Source: JAEULH01 sp034382075
GTDB taxonomy: Bacteria; Pseudomonadota; Alphaproteobacteria; Rhodospirillales; Defluviicoccaceae
Reading direction: 5' to 3'
NCBI GenBank assembly: GCA_034382075.1
Contig: JAXMOZ010000007.1
Location: 1 to 64,000 of the forward strand
Length of the DNA stretch: 64,000 nucleotides
Part shown: piece after piece, positions 33,471-43,281 of the stretch
Layout: each line of letters begins with the position of its first letter
Numbering within the stretch: the stretch's first letter is position 1
Translations under genes and position numbers: made by a program
Notes under the pieces: model-generated
Databases searched by the model: none
What the model was told of the DNA's origin: nothing
Seen by the model: the letters and a program-made list of their open reading frames with translations, nothing else

Positions 33471-35512
33471 CACGCCGCCTCCTTCCGGCTGCTCTTCGCC
33501 CGGCTTTCCAGCGCCTGGCCGGCCTCGACCAGGTGGGCGACGTCGAGGATCAGGGCGACGGTGCCGTCGCCGAGGATGGTTGCCCCGGAGAAGGTCTCGA
33601 CCTCCGCCTGCAGCCGCGACAGCGACTTGATGACCGTCTGGTGGCTGCCGATGATCTGGTCGACGACCAGGCCGACGCGCATCTCGCCGGCGGCGACGAT
33701 GACCACCTTCTGGTACGGGTCCGGCGGCGCCTTCGTCGCGAACAGCTCGCGCAGCCGGATGAACGGAACCAGCTCGCCGCGGATGTTCATGAAGCTGCGA
33801 TGCTGGGAGCGGGCGTCCTCGTCGCCGGAGAGCTCCACGCATTCCTCCACCGCCGAGAGCGGAATGACGTAGCGGCCGGCGCCGATGCGCACGAGCAGGC
33901 CGTCGATGATGGCAAGCGTCAGCGGCAGGCGCAGCGTCACCTCGGTCCCCGCTCCGGCTTGGGTGGCGATGTCGATGGTGCCGCGCAGCGACTCGATGGT
34001 CCGCTTGACCACGTCCATGCCGACGCCGCGGCCGGAGAGCGAAGAGACCTCGCGGGCGGTGGAGAAGCCGGCCTGGAACAGGAACTGGAACAGGTCGGCG
34101 TCGGCGACGGTCGCGCCGGCAGCGAGAAGCCCCTGCTCTTCGGCCTTGGCGCGGATCCGGTCGCGGTCGAGCCCCCGCCCGTCGTCGGCGATGGTGACCA
34201 GAACCTCGGCGCCGGCGTGGCGGGCGACCAGGCGGACCCGCCCTTCCGCCGGCTTGCCGGCGGCCGCGCGCTCGGCGGCGGTCTCCAGGCCATGGTCGGC
34301 GGCGTTGCGGATCAGGTGAACAAGCGGATCGGCGAGCCGCTCGATCATGGTCTTGTCGAGCTCGGTATCCTCGCCCTCCATGGCCAGATCGATCTCCTTG
34401 CCGAGGTCGCGCGAGAGGTCGTGAACCAGCCTGCGAAACCGGCCGAACAACGACCCGATGGGGACCATGCGGATGCCCATGGTGGTGTCGCGCAAAGCCG
34501 AGGCGAGCCGCTCGATCTCCTCGGCCACCGACTTGATCTGCAAATCCGCGCCGGCGGCGGTAAGCTGGCTCAGCCGGGCCTGGGCGATGACCAGCTCGCC
34601 GACCCGGTCCATGAGCTCGTCGAGGCGCTCGGCCGGGACCCGAAGGCTGGTGGCCTGGGCCTTGTCGGCCTCCCGCCGGCCGGCTCCGTCGCGCCGGTCG
34701 CCGCTGCTTGAGCGCGGGGCCGCTGCCGCGGGCGCGGGTTCTGCCTGCGCAACCGGCGAGGCGCAGCCGACGCCGCCGGTCGCGGGCGCCGCCTCGGCCG
34801 TCTTGCGCTGCTCGATCGTGAGCTCGGCCTCGCCGTCGACGAAGACGAACACGTCTTCGATCGCCTGGCGCGGCGCGCTGGTCGCAAGCTCGACCCGCCA
34901 GCCGAGATAACAGCCGTCGGGCTGCATCTCCTCCAGTGCCGGCACGGCGTCGATGAGGGCCGCGACCTTGCAGGCCCCCAGCGCCCGCAACTCGTCCAGC
35001 ATCAGCAGCGGGTTGGTGCCGTTGACGAAGGCGTGCTGCGGCAGGCGGAAGTGCACGTCCCAGACGGCCGGCGCGTCCTCGCCGTCGTCGCGGGTCTCGG
35101 CGGCGGCCGGCTCGACCGCGGTTTCCGCCGGGGCGGTTGCGCCGCCGACCACCTGGGCGAGGTCGGCGAGGATCGCCTCGCCGGCGGCGGCATCCGCCTG
35201 CTCCGGCCGGTCGATGAGGGTGCGGATGTGGTCCTTCGCCGCCAGCGCCACCGCGACCAGCTCCCGGGAGGCCGGCGCCGATCCGTTGCGCACCCGGTCG
35301 AAGGCGGTCTCGAAGCCGTGGGTGAAGGCCGCCACGTGCTCGAAGCCGAACATCGCGCCGGAGCCCTTGATCGTGTGCAGGGCGCGAAAGGCGCAGTGGA
35401 TCAGCTCGCGATCGTCGGGGCGCTGGTCCAGGTCGAGAAGCGCCTGCTCCAGCCGGTCGAGCAGGTCCTGCGCTTCCGCACGAAAGGTTTCGCCGCAATC
35501 GGGATTTGCCAT
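33470..35512 (-). CDS. cheA: Chemotaxis histidine kinase CheA
   Basis: 680 residues. The Hpt (P1) domain has the phospho-accepting His46 (FRALHTIKGSGAMFGF). A middle segment around 175-250 (DVHFRLPQHAFVNGTNPLLMLDELRALG) resembles a CheA-type regulatory region and not a classical CheY-binding P2. Dimerisation (RVPAERLDELMDRVGELVIAQARL) starts near 300. The ATPase has DPLVHLIRNAADHGLE (N box) and FSTAREVSSLSGRGVGMDVVK (G boxes). The CheW-like domain completes the C-terminus. It overlaps cheY and cheW by 4 nt each, so the core signalling proteins are translationally coupled. Confidence 0.97.
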   Translation of the reverse strand: MANPDCGETFRAEAQDLLDRLEQALLDLDQRPDDRELIHCAFRALHTIKGSGAMFGFEHVAAFTHGFETAFDRVRNGSAPASRELVAVALAAKDHIRTLIDRPEQADAAAGEAILADLAQVVGGATAPAETAVEPAAAETRDDGEDAPAVWDVHFRLPQHAFVNGTNPLLMLDELRALGACKVAALIDAVPALEEMQPDGCYLGWRVELATSAPRQAIEDVFVFVDGEAELTIEQRKTAEAAPATGGVGCASPVAQAEPAPAAAAPRSSSGDRRDGAGRREADKAQATSLRVPAERLDELMDRVGELVIAQARLSQLTAAGADLQIKSVAEEIERLASALRDTTMGIRMVPIGSLFGRFRRLVHDLSRDLGKEIDLAMEGEDTELDKTMIERLADPLVHLIRNAADHGLETAAERAAAGKPAEGRVRLVARHAGAEVLVTIADDGRGLDRDRIRAKAEEQGLLAAGATVADADLFQFLFQAGFSTAREVSSLSGRGVGMDVVKRTIESLRGTIDIATQAGAGTEVTLRLPLTLAIIDGLLVRIGAGRYVIPLSAVEECVELSGDEDARSQHRSFMNIRGELVPFIRLRELFATKAPPDPYQKVVIVAAGEMRVGLVVDQIIGSHQTVIKSLSRLQAEVETFSGATILGDGTVALILDVAHLVEAGQALESRAKSSRKEAA

Positions 35513-35877
35513 CAGCCGAGAACCTTCTTGACGACCGCGACCAGCTGCTCGCGCTGGAACGGTTTGGTGATCCAGCCCGTGGCCCCAGCTTCCTTCGCCT
35601 GCTGCTTGATGCCGGCATCCGACTCGGTGGTGAGGAACAGGACCGGGATGCCCTTGCCGGCGGGAAGCTTGCGCAGCTCGCGGATGAAGGTGAGGCCGTC
35701 CATCACCGGCATGTTGAGGTCGGTGACGACCATGCTGACCGGGCCCGCGGAGGTGAGCTTGCCCAGCCCCTCGGCGCCGTTGCCGGCTTCCACGACCTGA
35801 TAGCCGGCCGCCGCCAGCGTGATGTTGACCATCTGCCGGATGCTGGCGGAGTCATCGACGGCGAGGATCGTCTTCAT
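35512..35877 (-). CDS. cheY: Chemotaxis response regulator CheY
   Basis: 121-residue single receiver domain: Asp8-Asp9 (ILAVDDSAS), phospho-acceptor Asp53 (VVTDLNMPVMDG), switch Thr at LFLTTES and Lys105 (ITKPF). It is phosphorylated by CheA and binds the flagellar switch or acts as phosphate sink. The start at 35877 overlaps the STAS gene stop (ATGA), and its own stop overlaps the cheA start. Confidence 0.96.
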   Translation of the reverse strand: MKTILAVDDSASIRQMVNITLAAAGYQVVEAGNGAEGLGKLTSAGPVSMVVTDLNMPVMDGLTFIRELRKLPAGKGIPVLFLTTESDAGIKQQAKEAGATGWITKPFQREQLVAVVKKVLG

Positions 35878-36197
35878 CGCCCGGCCCCGCTCCCTTCGCT
35901 CCAACACGGATCCGGGTCCCGGGGGTCGAGGAAGCCGCCGCGCACCAGCACCCCGAGGAGGGGGTCGCCGGCCGTGGCCGAGAGGCTGAACCGGCAGCCG
36001 CGGCCCGCGGCCGTCTTGCGGGCGGCGAGCAGCAGCTGGACGAAGCTGGCGTCGATCTCTTCGGCGTCGGCGCAATCGACGACGACCGCGTCGTGGGCCG
36101 CGATGGCGTTCAGCAGCGCCGCGTGCGTTGCTTCGCACGTGCGCACGCCCAGGTCGCCGGCGAGCCGGACGACGGCAGCAGAAGGCGAAGCGTCCAT
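35874..36197 (-). CDS. STAS domain protein heading the che operon
   Basis: 107 residues with the anti-sigma-factor-antagonist (STAS) pattern: AVVRLAGDLGVRTCEATHAALLNAIAAHDAVVVDCADAEEIDASFVQLLLAARK. The conserved phosphorylatable Ser/Thr of SpoIIAA-like proteins would fall near DASFVQ (Ser58-like position), so regulation by phosphorylation is possible. STAS proteins head che operons in several bacteria, with unclear roles. It is the first gene of the operon. Confidence 0.85.
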   Translation of the reverse strand: MDASPSAAVVRLAGDLGVRTCEATHAALLNAIAAHDAVVVDCADAEEIDASFVQLLLAARKTAAGRGCRFSLSATAGDPLLGVLVRGGFLDPRDPDPCWSEGSGAGR

Positions 36198-36357
36198 GAA
36201 GCATCCTGCAGGTAAAGGGGTCGCGCCCCGCCTGGTTCGGCGGCCGGGTGCAAGCGGCCGCAGGATGGCCGAGAGTGGGTAAACGCCGGGTTAACGCCGT
36301 CCCTTCTTTGCCCGGGCGCACTGGCCTGAGCTGCGCCTACAACGGATCGTTCACGTC

Positions 36358-37037
36358 TTGGGAATAGGCTGTGCGTTGAAGCTTCCAGCACTCGGCATCC
36401 GGAATGACCGGGCAGCGGCGCTGACGCCGGCCGCCGCGGCGATCGGCAAGACGCTGGCGGTCGCACGCGGGAGCCTGCAGCGACTCACAACCGAGACGTA
36501 CAAGCTCCCTGCCGGGCTGGGCGAGGCCGGGGACGCCGCGGCAAGACTGCTCGCCGCCACCGGCAGGTTGTGCGAGCTGGTCGAGCGGATGGATCTGGTC
36601 GCCCTGAACGCGGCGATCGAGGTGGTGCGCGCCGGCGACGCGGGCAAGGGCTTCGCCGTCGTCGCCTCGGAGATGCAAACCCTGGCGGCCGACGCGCTCA
36701 AGGCCGTCGACGAGTTGGCGGAGGGCTCGAGGAGCGTGCACCTCGCCACCGGCGGAGGCCGGGCCGCGTTTACCGGCGCCGAGGGGCTGTTCGCCGGCCG
36801 GGACCGAGAGGTTGCCGCGGCCGACGATGAGCTGCAGGCGCACGCGGCCGAGCTCGCACGGCTGGCGGAGGACGCCGAGGCCGGCGCGGAGGCGGGCCGG
36901 GCGCTGTGGCGGCTCTGGCCGGCGTGGCCGAGCCGGTTCAGGCGCTGACCACGCGCACGAACGAGGTCGGCGAACTCGCGAGGTCGGTTGCCGCAGCGGC
37001 GGCGGATGAAGCGGCAAGGGTGCTGCGCGGCTGCTAG
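36358..37037 (+). pseudogene. Short chemoreceptor signalling-domain gene with frameshift
   Basis: The frame starting at TTG 36358 gives 196 residues with a true MCP hairpin tip (RMDLVALNAAIEVVRAGDAGKGFAVVASEMQTLA) but no sensor or membrane helix. It ends in an unlikely Trp/Arg-rich tail (ALWRLWPAWPSRFRR). From 36906 the -1 frame reads VAALAGVAEPVQALTTR and on to a stop at 37035, which looks like normal receptor coiled coil. So a one-base indel near 36900 has cut the protein, or the assembly is wrong here. It is divergent from the che operon. It may be a soluble mini-receptor or a remnant; the start codon is uncertain. Confidence 0.65.
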
Positions 37038-37078
37038 GCTCGAGGGCGCACCCGCCGATTACAACGTTTTTGCCAAAC

Positions 37079-37168
37079 TGGCGGATGGGGTGGGATTCGA
37101 ACCCACGAGACCCGCGAGGGTCTGCCGGTTTTCAAGACCGGTGCCTTCAGCCGCTCGGCCACCCATCC
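37079..37168 (-). tRNA. tRNA-Ser (anticodon UGA)
   Basis: A full class II cloverleaf: acceptor GGATGGG (37162-37168) pairs with CCCATCC (37083-37089), discriminator G at 37082. The anticodon loop is CTTGAAA within CCGGT/ACCGG stems, giving anticodon TGA. A long variable arm GCAGACCCTCGCGGGTCTC marks it as serine, and the T-arm is GTGGGTTCGAATCCCAC. The 3' CCA is encoded in the DNA (37079-37081). Confidence 0.97.
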
Positions 37169-37245
37169 TCGTCTTGACGCACGTCCCGCCTTCGCGGCTC
37201 GCGGTGAATGTGCGCGGCCGGGCGCCGCGGCGCAACGGCGGCGCT

Positions 37246-37278
37246 CGGCAGGCACAGCCGCCCAGGCTCAGCCTGCCG
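37246..37278 (-). terminator. Possible stem-loop at the end of the fghA operon
   Basis: CGGCAGGC at 37246-37253 and GCCTGCCG at 37271-37278 form an 8-bp stem spanning the fghA stop codon. The 17-base loop is large and there is no T-run, so it may end transcription weakly or simply protect the mRNA end. Confidence 0.3.
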
Positions 37279-38116
37279 CAAGCTGCTCGGCGTGGTGGCG
37301 GAGGTGGTCGGCCATGAAGCTGGCGATGAAGTAGTAGCTGTGGTCGTAGCCCGGCTGCCGGCGCAGGGTCAGCGGAATGCCCGCGTCGGCGCACGCCGCC
37401 TCGAACAGCTCGGGGCAGAGCTGGGTTTCGAGGAACTCGTCGCCGGTGCCCTGGTCGACCAGGATCGGCCGGCGCCAGGAGGTGCGACCGGCGAGGGCGC
37501 AGGCGTCATGCTCCAGCCAAGCTGCCTCGTCGGCGCCGAGGTAGCCGGCGAAGGCCTTCCGCCCCCACGGCACCCGGCTCGGCGCGATGATCGGGGCGAA
37601 GGCCGACAGCGAGCGGTAGCGCCCGGGCGAGCGAAAGGCCAGGGTCAGCGCCCCGTGACCGCCCATGGAATGGCCGAACAGGCCGAGCCGGTCCATGTCG
37701 GCGGGGAAGTGCTTCCCGATCAGCGCCACCAGCTCGTCCTCGACATAGCTCCGCATCCGGTAGTGCCGCGACCATGGCTCGCGCGTGGCGTCGAGGTAGA
37801 ACCCGGCGCCGGAGCCGAAGTCGTAGGCCTCGTCCTCGCCGGCAAGCCCGGCGCCCCTGGGGCTCGTGTCGGGGCAGACGACGATCAGCCCGCTTTTGGC
37901 GGCGTCGCGCTGAAAGCCGCCCTTCTCGGTGACGTTAACCCAGGTGCAGGTGAGCCCGGAGAGGTAGAAGACCACCGGGCAGAGGGCAGAGCCCGCCTGC
38001 GGCGGCAGAAAGATGGAGACCTCCATCGCCGTTCCTGTCGCCCGCGAGGCATGGCGAAAGACCGCCTGCTCGCCGCCGAAGCAGCGGTGGCTCCTGATCT
38101 TTTCGAGTTCGGGCAC
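37268..38116 (-). CDS. fghA: S-formylglutathione hydrolase
   Basis: 282-residue serine hydrolase of the esterase D family that releases formate and glutathione from S-formylglutathione, the last step of glutathione-dependent formaldehyde oxidation. The catalytic triad is Ser150 (FGHSMGGHG), Asp226 (VDQGTGDEF) and His259 (GYDHSYYF). It lies 13 nt downstream of the dehydrogenase that makes its substrate. Confidence 0.97.
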   Translation of the reverse strand: MPELEKIRSHRCFGGEQAVFRHASRATGTAMEVSIFLPPQAGSALCPVVFYLSGLTCTWVNVTEKGGFQRDAAKSGLIVVCPDTSPRGAGLAGEDEAYDFGSGAGFYLDATREPWSRHYRMRSYVEDELVALIGKHFPADMDRLGLFGHSMGGHGALTLAFRSPGRYRSLSAFAPIIAPSRVPWGRKAFAGYLGADEAAWLEHDACALAGRTSWRRPILVDQGTGDEFLETQLCPELFEAACADAGIPLTLRRQPGYDHSYYFIASFMADHLRHHAEQLAAG

Positions 38117-38129
38117 CCCGGCGCTGCCG

Positions 38130-39239
<1,110 letters not shown>

Positions 39240-39342
39240 GGGTGTGCTCCTCCCTCCCCTGTTCGTGGCCGGACCATAGCATGCGGCCGCGCCACCGGGG
39301 CAAGGGCGAGCGCGCCCAGGCTGGGTCCAGCCGGGGGCGACC

Positions 39343-41268
39343 TCAGCCGCCCTCGCCCCTCGCCGTCCCGCCGCCTCCCGCGCGGCCGGCCGGGGCTTTG
39401 GCCTTCGGCAGCTCCAGGCGGAGGTGCAGCTCCTTCAGCCTTGCCGGCTCGACCTCGGCCGGCGCGCCCATGAGCAGGTCCTGGGCCTGCTGGTTCATGG
39501 GAAAGGCGATGATCTCGCGGATGTTGGGCTCGTCCGCCAGCATCATCACGATCCGGTCGATGCCGGGCGCACAGCCCCCGTGGGGCGGCGCGCCGTAGCG
39601 GAAGGCGTTGAACAGCCCGCCGAAGCGGCGGCGCACCTCGTCCTCGCCATAGCCGGCGATGGCGAAGGCCTTGATCATGATGTCCGGGCGATGGTTGCGG
39701 ATGGCGCCCGAGGACAGCTCGATGCCGTTGCAGACGATGTCGTACTGGTAGGCCTTGATGCTGAGCGGATCCATGCTCTCCAGCGCCGCCATGCCCCCTT
39801 GCGGCATGGAGAACGGGTTGTGGCTGAACTCGATCTGCCCGGTCTCCTCGTTCCGCTCATAGGCCGGGTAATCGACGATCCAGAGGAAGCGGAACGACCC
39901 TTCTTCGCGCAAGCCCAGCTCGTTGCAGATCCGCTCGCGGGCGGCGCCGGCGAACTTCTGCGCCTTCGCCGGCTCGGCAGCGACGAAGAACACCGCGTCG
40001 CCCTCGCCATAGATCCGGGCCGGCAGGTCCAGGTCCTCGCCGGCCCGCCGGGCGGCGTCGTTGAGCGCGGTCAGCACCCGTTCGAGGCGAGGCGCATCGA
40101 GATGCTTGGCGATGGGTCCCTTGGCCGAGGGGCCGCCGCCGGCGCCTTCCGCCGCGGCCGGCTTCTCGCCGCGCTGCTCGAAGACGATGTAGCCGAGGCC
40201 GCCCGCACCCTCATCCCTGGCCCAGGCGTTGAGCCCGTCGAAGAAGCTCCTGGGCCTGGTGGCGGCCTCTGGCGCGGGAATGGCGATGACGCTGGCGCCG
40301 GCCTCAACCGCCCGGGCAAACAAGCCGAAGTTCGAGCCGCGAAAGGCTTCGCTGACGTCGGTCATCACCAGCGGGTTGCGCAGGTCGGGCTTGTCGCTGC
40401 CGAACCACTGCATGCTGGCGTCATAGGGAACACGCGGGAAGGGAAGGTCGCTCACCGATCGGCCGCTGCCGAACTCGACGAACACGGCATGCAGGATCGG
40501 CTCGATGGCGGCGAACACGTCGTCCTGGGTGGCGAACGCCATCTCGAAGTCGAGCTGATAGAACTCGCCCGGAGAGCGGTCGGCGCGGGCGTCCTCGTCG
40601 CGAAAACAGGGCGCGATCTGGAAATAGCGGTCGAAGCCCGAGGCCATCAGCAGCTGCTTGAACTGCTGCGGCGCCTGCGGCAGGGCGTAGAATTGACCCG
40701 GATGCTGGCGGCTGGGGACGAGATAGTCGCGCGCGCCCTCCGGCGAGCTCGCGGTCAGGATCGGCGTCTGGAACTCGACGAAGCCGGCCTCGGTCATCTG
40801 CCGGCGGATCGAGGCGATCACCGCGCTGCGCAGCACGATGTTGCGGTGGGGCCGGTCGCGGCGGAGGTCGAGGAAGCGGTAGCGCAGCCTGGTCTCCTCG
40901 CCGTAGTCGGCGTCGCCCGCAACCTGTAGCGGCAGCACGTCCGCGGGCGACTCGAGAACCAGGTGATCGATGACGAGCTCGATCTCGCCGGTGTCGATGC
41001 CGGGGTTCACCGTCTCCGCCGAGCGGGCGACGACCCGCCCCGTTACCGTCAAGACGCTTTCCAGGCGCGCGTCGGTCGCGTCGAGGAAGTGGGCGCTGGA
41101 GGCGTCGATCACGCACTGGGTGAGGCCGTAGTGGTCGCGCAGGTCGATGAACAACAGGTTGCCGTGGTCGCGCTTGCGATGGATCCAGCCCGAGAGGCGG
41201 GCAGCCATGCCGGCATGAGCCAGCCGGAGTTCATTGCAGGTGTGGGTGCGAAAGGGATGCATCGTCAT
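39343..41268 (-). CDS. aspS: Aspartyl-tRNA synthetase
   Basis: 641-residue class IIb synthetase. An OB-fold anticodon domain (about 1-110) includes SGWIHRKRDHGNLLFIDLRDHYGLTQ. Motif 2 is FRDEDARADRSPGEFYQLDFEM, the bacterial GAD insertion follows, and motif 3 is GGCAPGIDRIVMML. The FYQLDFEM form in motif 2 is usual for alphaproteobacteria, whose enzyme is probably non-discriminating and also charges tRNA-Asn for later amidation; that is inference. The Gly/Ala-rich C-terminal tail is extra. Confidence 0.97.
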   Translation of the reverse strand: MTMHPFRTHTCNELRLAHAGMAARLSGWIHRKRDHGNLLFIDLRDHYGLTQCVIDASSAHFLDATDARLESVLTVTGRVVARSAETVNPGIDTGEIELVIDHLVLESPADVLPLQVAGDADYGEETRLRYRFLDLRRDRPHRNIVLRSAVIASIRRQMTEAGFVEFQTPILTASSPEGARDYLVPSRQHPGQFYALPQAPQQFKQLLMASGFDRYFQIAPCFRDEDARADRSPGEFYQLDFEMAFATQDDVFAAIEPILHAVFVEFGSGRSVSDLPFPRVPYDASMQWFGSDKPDLRNPLVMTDVSEAFRGSNFGLFARAVEAGASVIAIPAPEAATRPRSFFDGLNAWARDEGAGGLGYIVFEQRGEKPAAAEGAGGGPSAKGPIAKHLDAPRLERVLTALNDAARRAGEDLDLPARIYGEGDAVFFVAAEPAKAQKFAGAARERICNELGLREEGSFRFLWIVDYPAYERNEETGQIEFSHNPFSMPQGGMAALESMDPLSIKAYQYDIVCNGIELSSGAIRNHRPDIMIKAFAIAGYGEDEVRRRFGGLFNAFRYGAPPHGGCAPGIDRIVMMLADEPNIREIIAFPMNQQAQDLLMGAPAEVEPARLKELHLRLELPKAKAPAGRAGGGGTARGEGG

Positions 41269-41428
41269 TCACGGGGCTGTGGACGGGGCGCGGGACGCGC
41301 GCGCGGCGAGCGAAGTAGACGTAATGGACGTGGCAGCCGAGCAGGCGCCTCTCAGGGGAGGATGCGGCAAAACGACATGCGGCGGCGCGCCTGTCAAGCA
41401 CGGGCGAGCCGCGGCGGAAGCCGCCCCT

Positions 41429-42160
41429 TCAGCATTCGGGGGAGCCGGAGCCGGACGGATCGCCCCGCTCGCTCTTCTCGTCCAGCAGCTTGCGCACCAG
41501 CGGAATGGTCACCGGCCGCTGCGTCGCCAGCGCCTCGGCGTCGAGGCGGGCCACGAGCAGGCCGGCGGCGGCGACCGAGCGTTCGATCCGGGCGAGGATG
41601 TAGCTCAGCACTTCCTCGCCGACCCTGAGCTGCCGCTCGACGAAGAGCTTGCCCAGCACCGCGCGCATCAGCGCGTCGTCCGCCTCGCCGATGCCGACGC
41701 TGGTGGCCGCCTTCAGCCGGGAGCGCAGGTCGGCCAGCGCGATCGGCCAATGGGCGGCCGGCTGCCGGGCCGTGAGCAACAGCGTGCGCCCGGTTTCGCC
41801 GACCGCGTTGACCAGATGCAGCAGGATCCGTTCGCTGTCTCCGACGCACGCTTGCGCGTCGTCGATGACGGCGCCCGGCGTGCCCGCGAGGATCGCGAGC
41901 GGGTCGATCCCGGCAAGCTCGCGGGCCGATACGAGGGACGCCCCGGTCCGCCCGGCGAAGGCATGGGCCAGGTGGGTTTTGCCGCAGCCCCCGGGCCCGT
42001 GGACGATCAGCGTCGGCGTCGGCCAAACCGGCCAGCGGCGAAGCCAGCCGGCGGCGTCGGCGTTGCTGTCCGCGACGAGAAAGTCGGCGCAGCCCATGGC
42101 CGGGCTGCTGACGAACCCGAGAGCGAGTTGCGCCCGGTCACTCACCGCCGGAACGCGCAT
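41429..42160 (-). CDS. hdaA: DnaA-related replication regulator HdaA
   Basis: 243 residues. Near the N-terminus QLALGF fits the clamp-binding motif that ties HdaA to the DNA polymerase beta clamp. The AAA+ core has Walker A HGPGGCGKTHL and a Walker B-like GAVIDDAQ. HdaA stimulates DnaA-ATP hydrolysis to stop re-initiation of replication. The C-terminal DnaA DNA-binding domain is absent, as expected. Its start overlaps the end of the AI-2E permease gene by 23 nt. Confidence 0.88.
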   Translation of the reverse strand: MRVPAVSDRAQLALGFVSSPAMGCADFLVADSNADAAGWLRRWPVWPTPTLIVHGPGGCGKTHLAHAFAGRTGASLVSARELAGIDPLAILAGTPGAVIDDAQACVGDSERILLHLVNAVGETGRTLLLTARQPAAHWPIALADLRSRLKAATSVGIGEADDALMRAVLGKLFVERQLRVGEEVLSYILARIERSVAAAGLLVARLDAEALATQRPVTIPLVRKLLDEKSERGDPSGSGSPEC

Positions 42161-43262
42161 CGGCCGCGTCCGCCGAACGAGCGGAGCCGGCGCCGGCGGA
42201 GACGTCGCGCTTGCTACGATAGAGCGGGCTTTGCAGATAGCGGGAGATGGCGAAGCGGACCAGCACGCCGATGACCGCCGCCGCCGGCACCGCCAGCAGC
42301 ACGCCGGTGAAGCCCAGGAGCGCGCCGCCCGCCATCAACGCGAACAGCACCCAGACCGGGTGCAGGCCCACCCGCTCCCCGACCATCCGCGGGGTGAGCA
42401 CGTAGCCTTCCAGGATCTGGCCGCTGACGAAGACGGCGGCGACCAGGCCGATCGGCAGCCAGGTGTCGTACTGGGCGACGGCGAGGCCGAGCCCGACGAC
42501 GAGACCCAGGCCGGTGCCGAGGTAGGGCACGAACGAGATCAGGCCGGCGCCGATGCCGACCAACAGGCCGAAGTCGAGCCCCACCAGGGTCAGGCCGACG
42601 GCGTACCACGTCCCCAGGGCCAGGCAGACGGAGGCCTGGCCGCGGACGAAACCGGAGAGCCGGTCGTCGATCTCGCGGACCTGCTCGCGGATGGTGTCGG
42701 CGGCGTCGCGCGGCAACAGGCTGTCGATGTGGGCGACGATCCGGTCCCAGTCGCGGAGCAGGTAAAAGGCGACCACCGGCATGATCACCACCAGCGACAG
42801 AGCGTTGAAGACGGCGAGGCCGCCGCTCCACAGGCCGCTCAGGATTTGTCCCACCCAGCCGACGACATTGCCGGCGACGTTGCCGGCCGCGGAGCGCAGC
42901 CGCTCCACCTCCTGGGCCGAGAGGGCGGCCTGCAGCCGGTCGACCAGCTGCATGGCGCTGTCGCGCATCATCTGCATGTAGGTCGGGATCCGGGCGGCGA
43001 GCTCGACCACCTGCGTCTGCAGCAGGGGAAACAGCAGGATCGCAACGATGACGAGGAGGGCGAGGAACGAGCCGAGGATGATGCAGACGGCGCCGGTCCT
43101 GGGCACCCCCACCGCCTCGAGCCGGTCCGCCAGCGGATCCAGCAGGTAGGCGACCGCCATCCCGGCGATGAACGGCGTCAGCGCCGCCCGGGTCTCGTAC
43201 ACCAGGACCCCGAGCACGATCGCGATGGCGAGCCAGATGAGCCAGCGCCTCTCGGCGGTCAA
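42138..43262 (-). CDS. AI-2E (PerM) family permease
   Basis: 374-residue integral membrane protein with about eight helices. Family segments seen are LTPFIAGMAVAYLLDPLADRLEAVG near the N-terminus, the long amphipathic middle, VVIMPVVAFYLLRDWDRIVAHID, and LISFVPYLGTGLGLVVGL with GQILEGYVLTPRMVGERVGLHPVWVLFALMAGG. Substrates of this family vary (autoinducer-2, ions) and cannot be assigned here. It neighbours hdaA, as in many alphaproteobacteria. Confidence 0.93.
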   Translation of the reverse strand: MTAERRWLIWLAIAIVLGVLVYETRAALTPFIAGMAVAYLLDPLADRLEAVGVPRTGAVCIILGSFLALLVIVAILLFPLLQTQVVELAARIPTYMQMMRDSAMQLVDRLQAALSAQEVERLRSAAGNVAGNVVGWVGQILSGLWSGGLAVFNALSLVVIMPVVAFYLLRDWDRIVAHIDSLLPRDAADTIREQVREIDDRLSGFVRGQASVCLALGTWYAVGLTLVGLDFGLLVGIGAGLISFVPYLGTGLGLVVGLGLAVAQYDTWLPIGLVAAVFVSGQILEGYVLTPRMVGERVGLHPVWVLFALMAGGALLGFTGVLLAVPAAAVIGVLVRFAISRYLQSPLYRSKRDVSAGAGSARSADAADARSGGE

Positions 43263-43281
43263 AGGCTGTCCCCTCCCCGGC

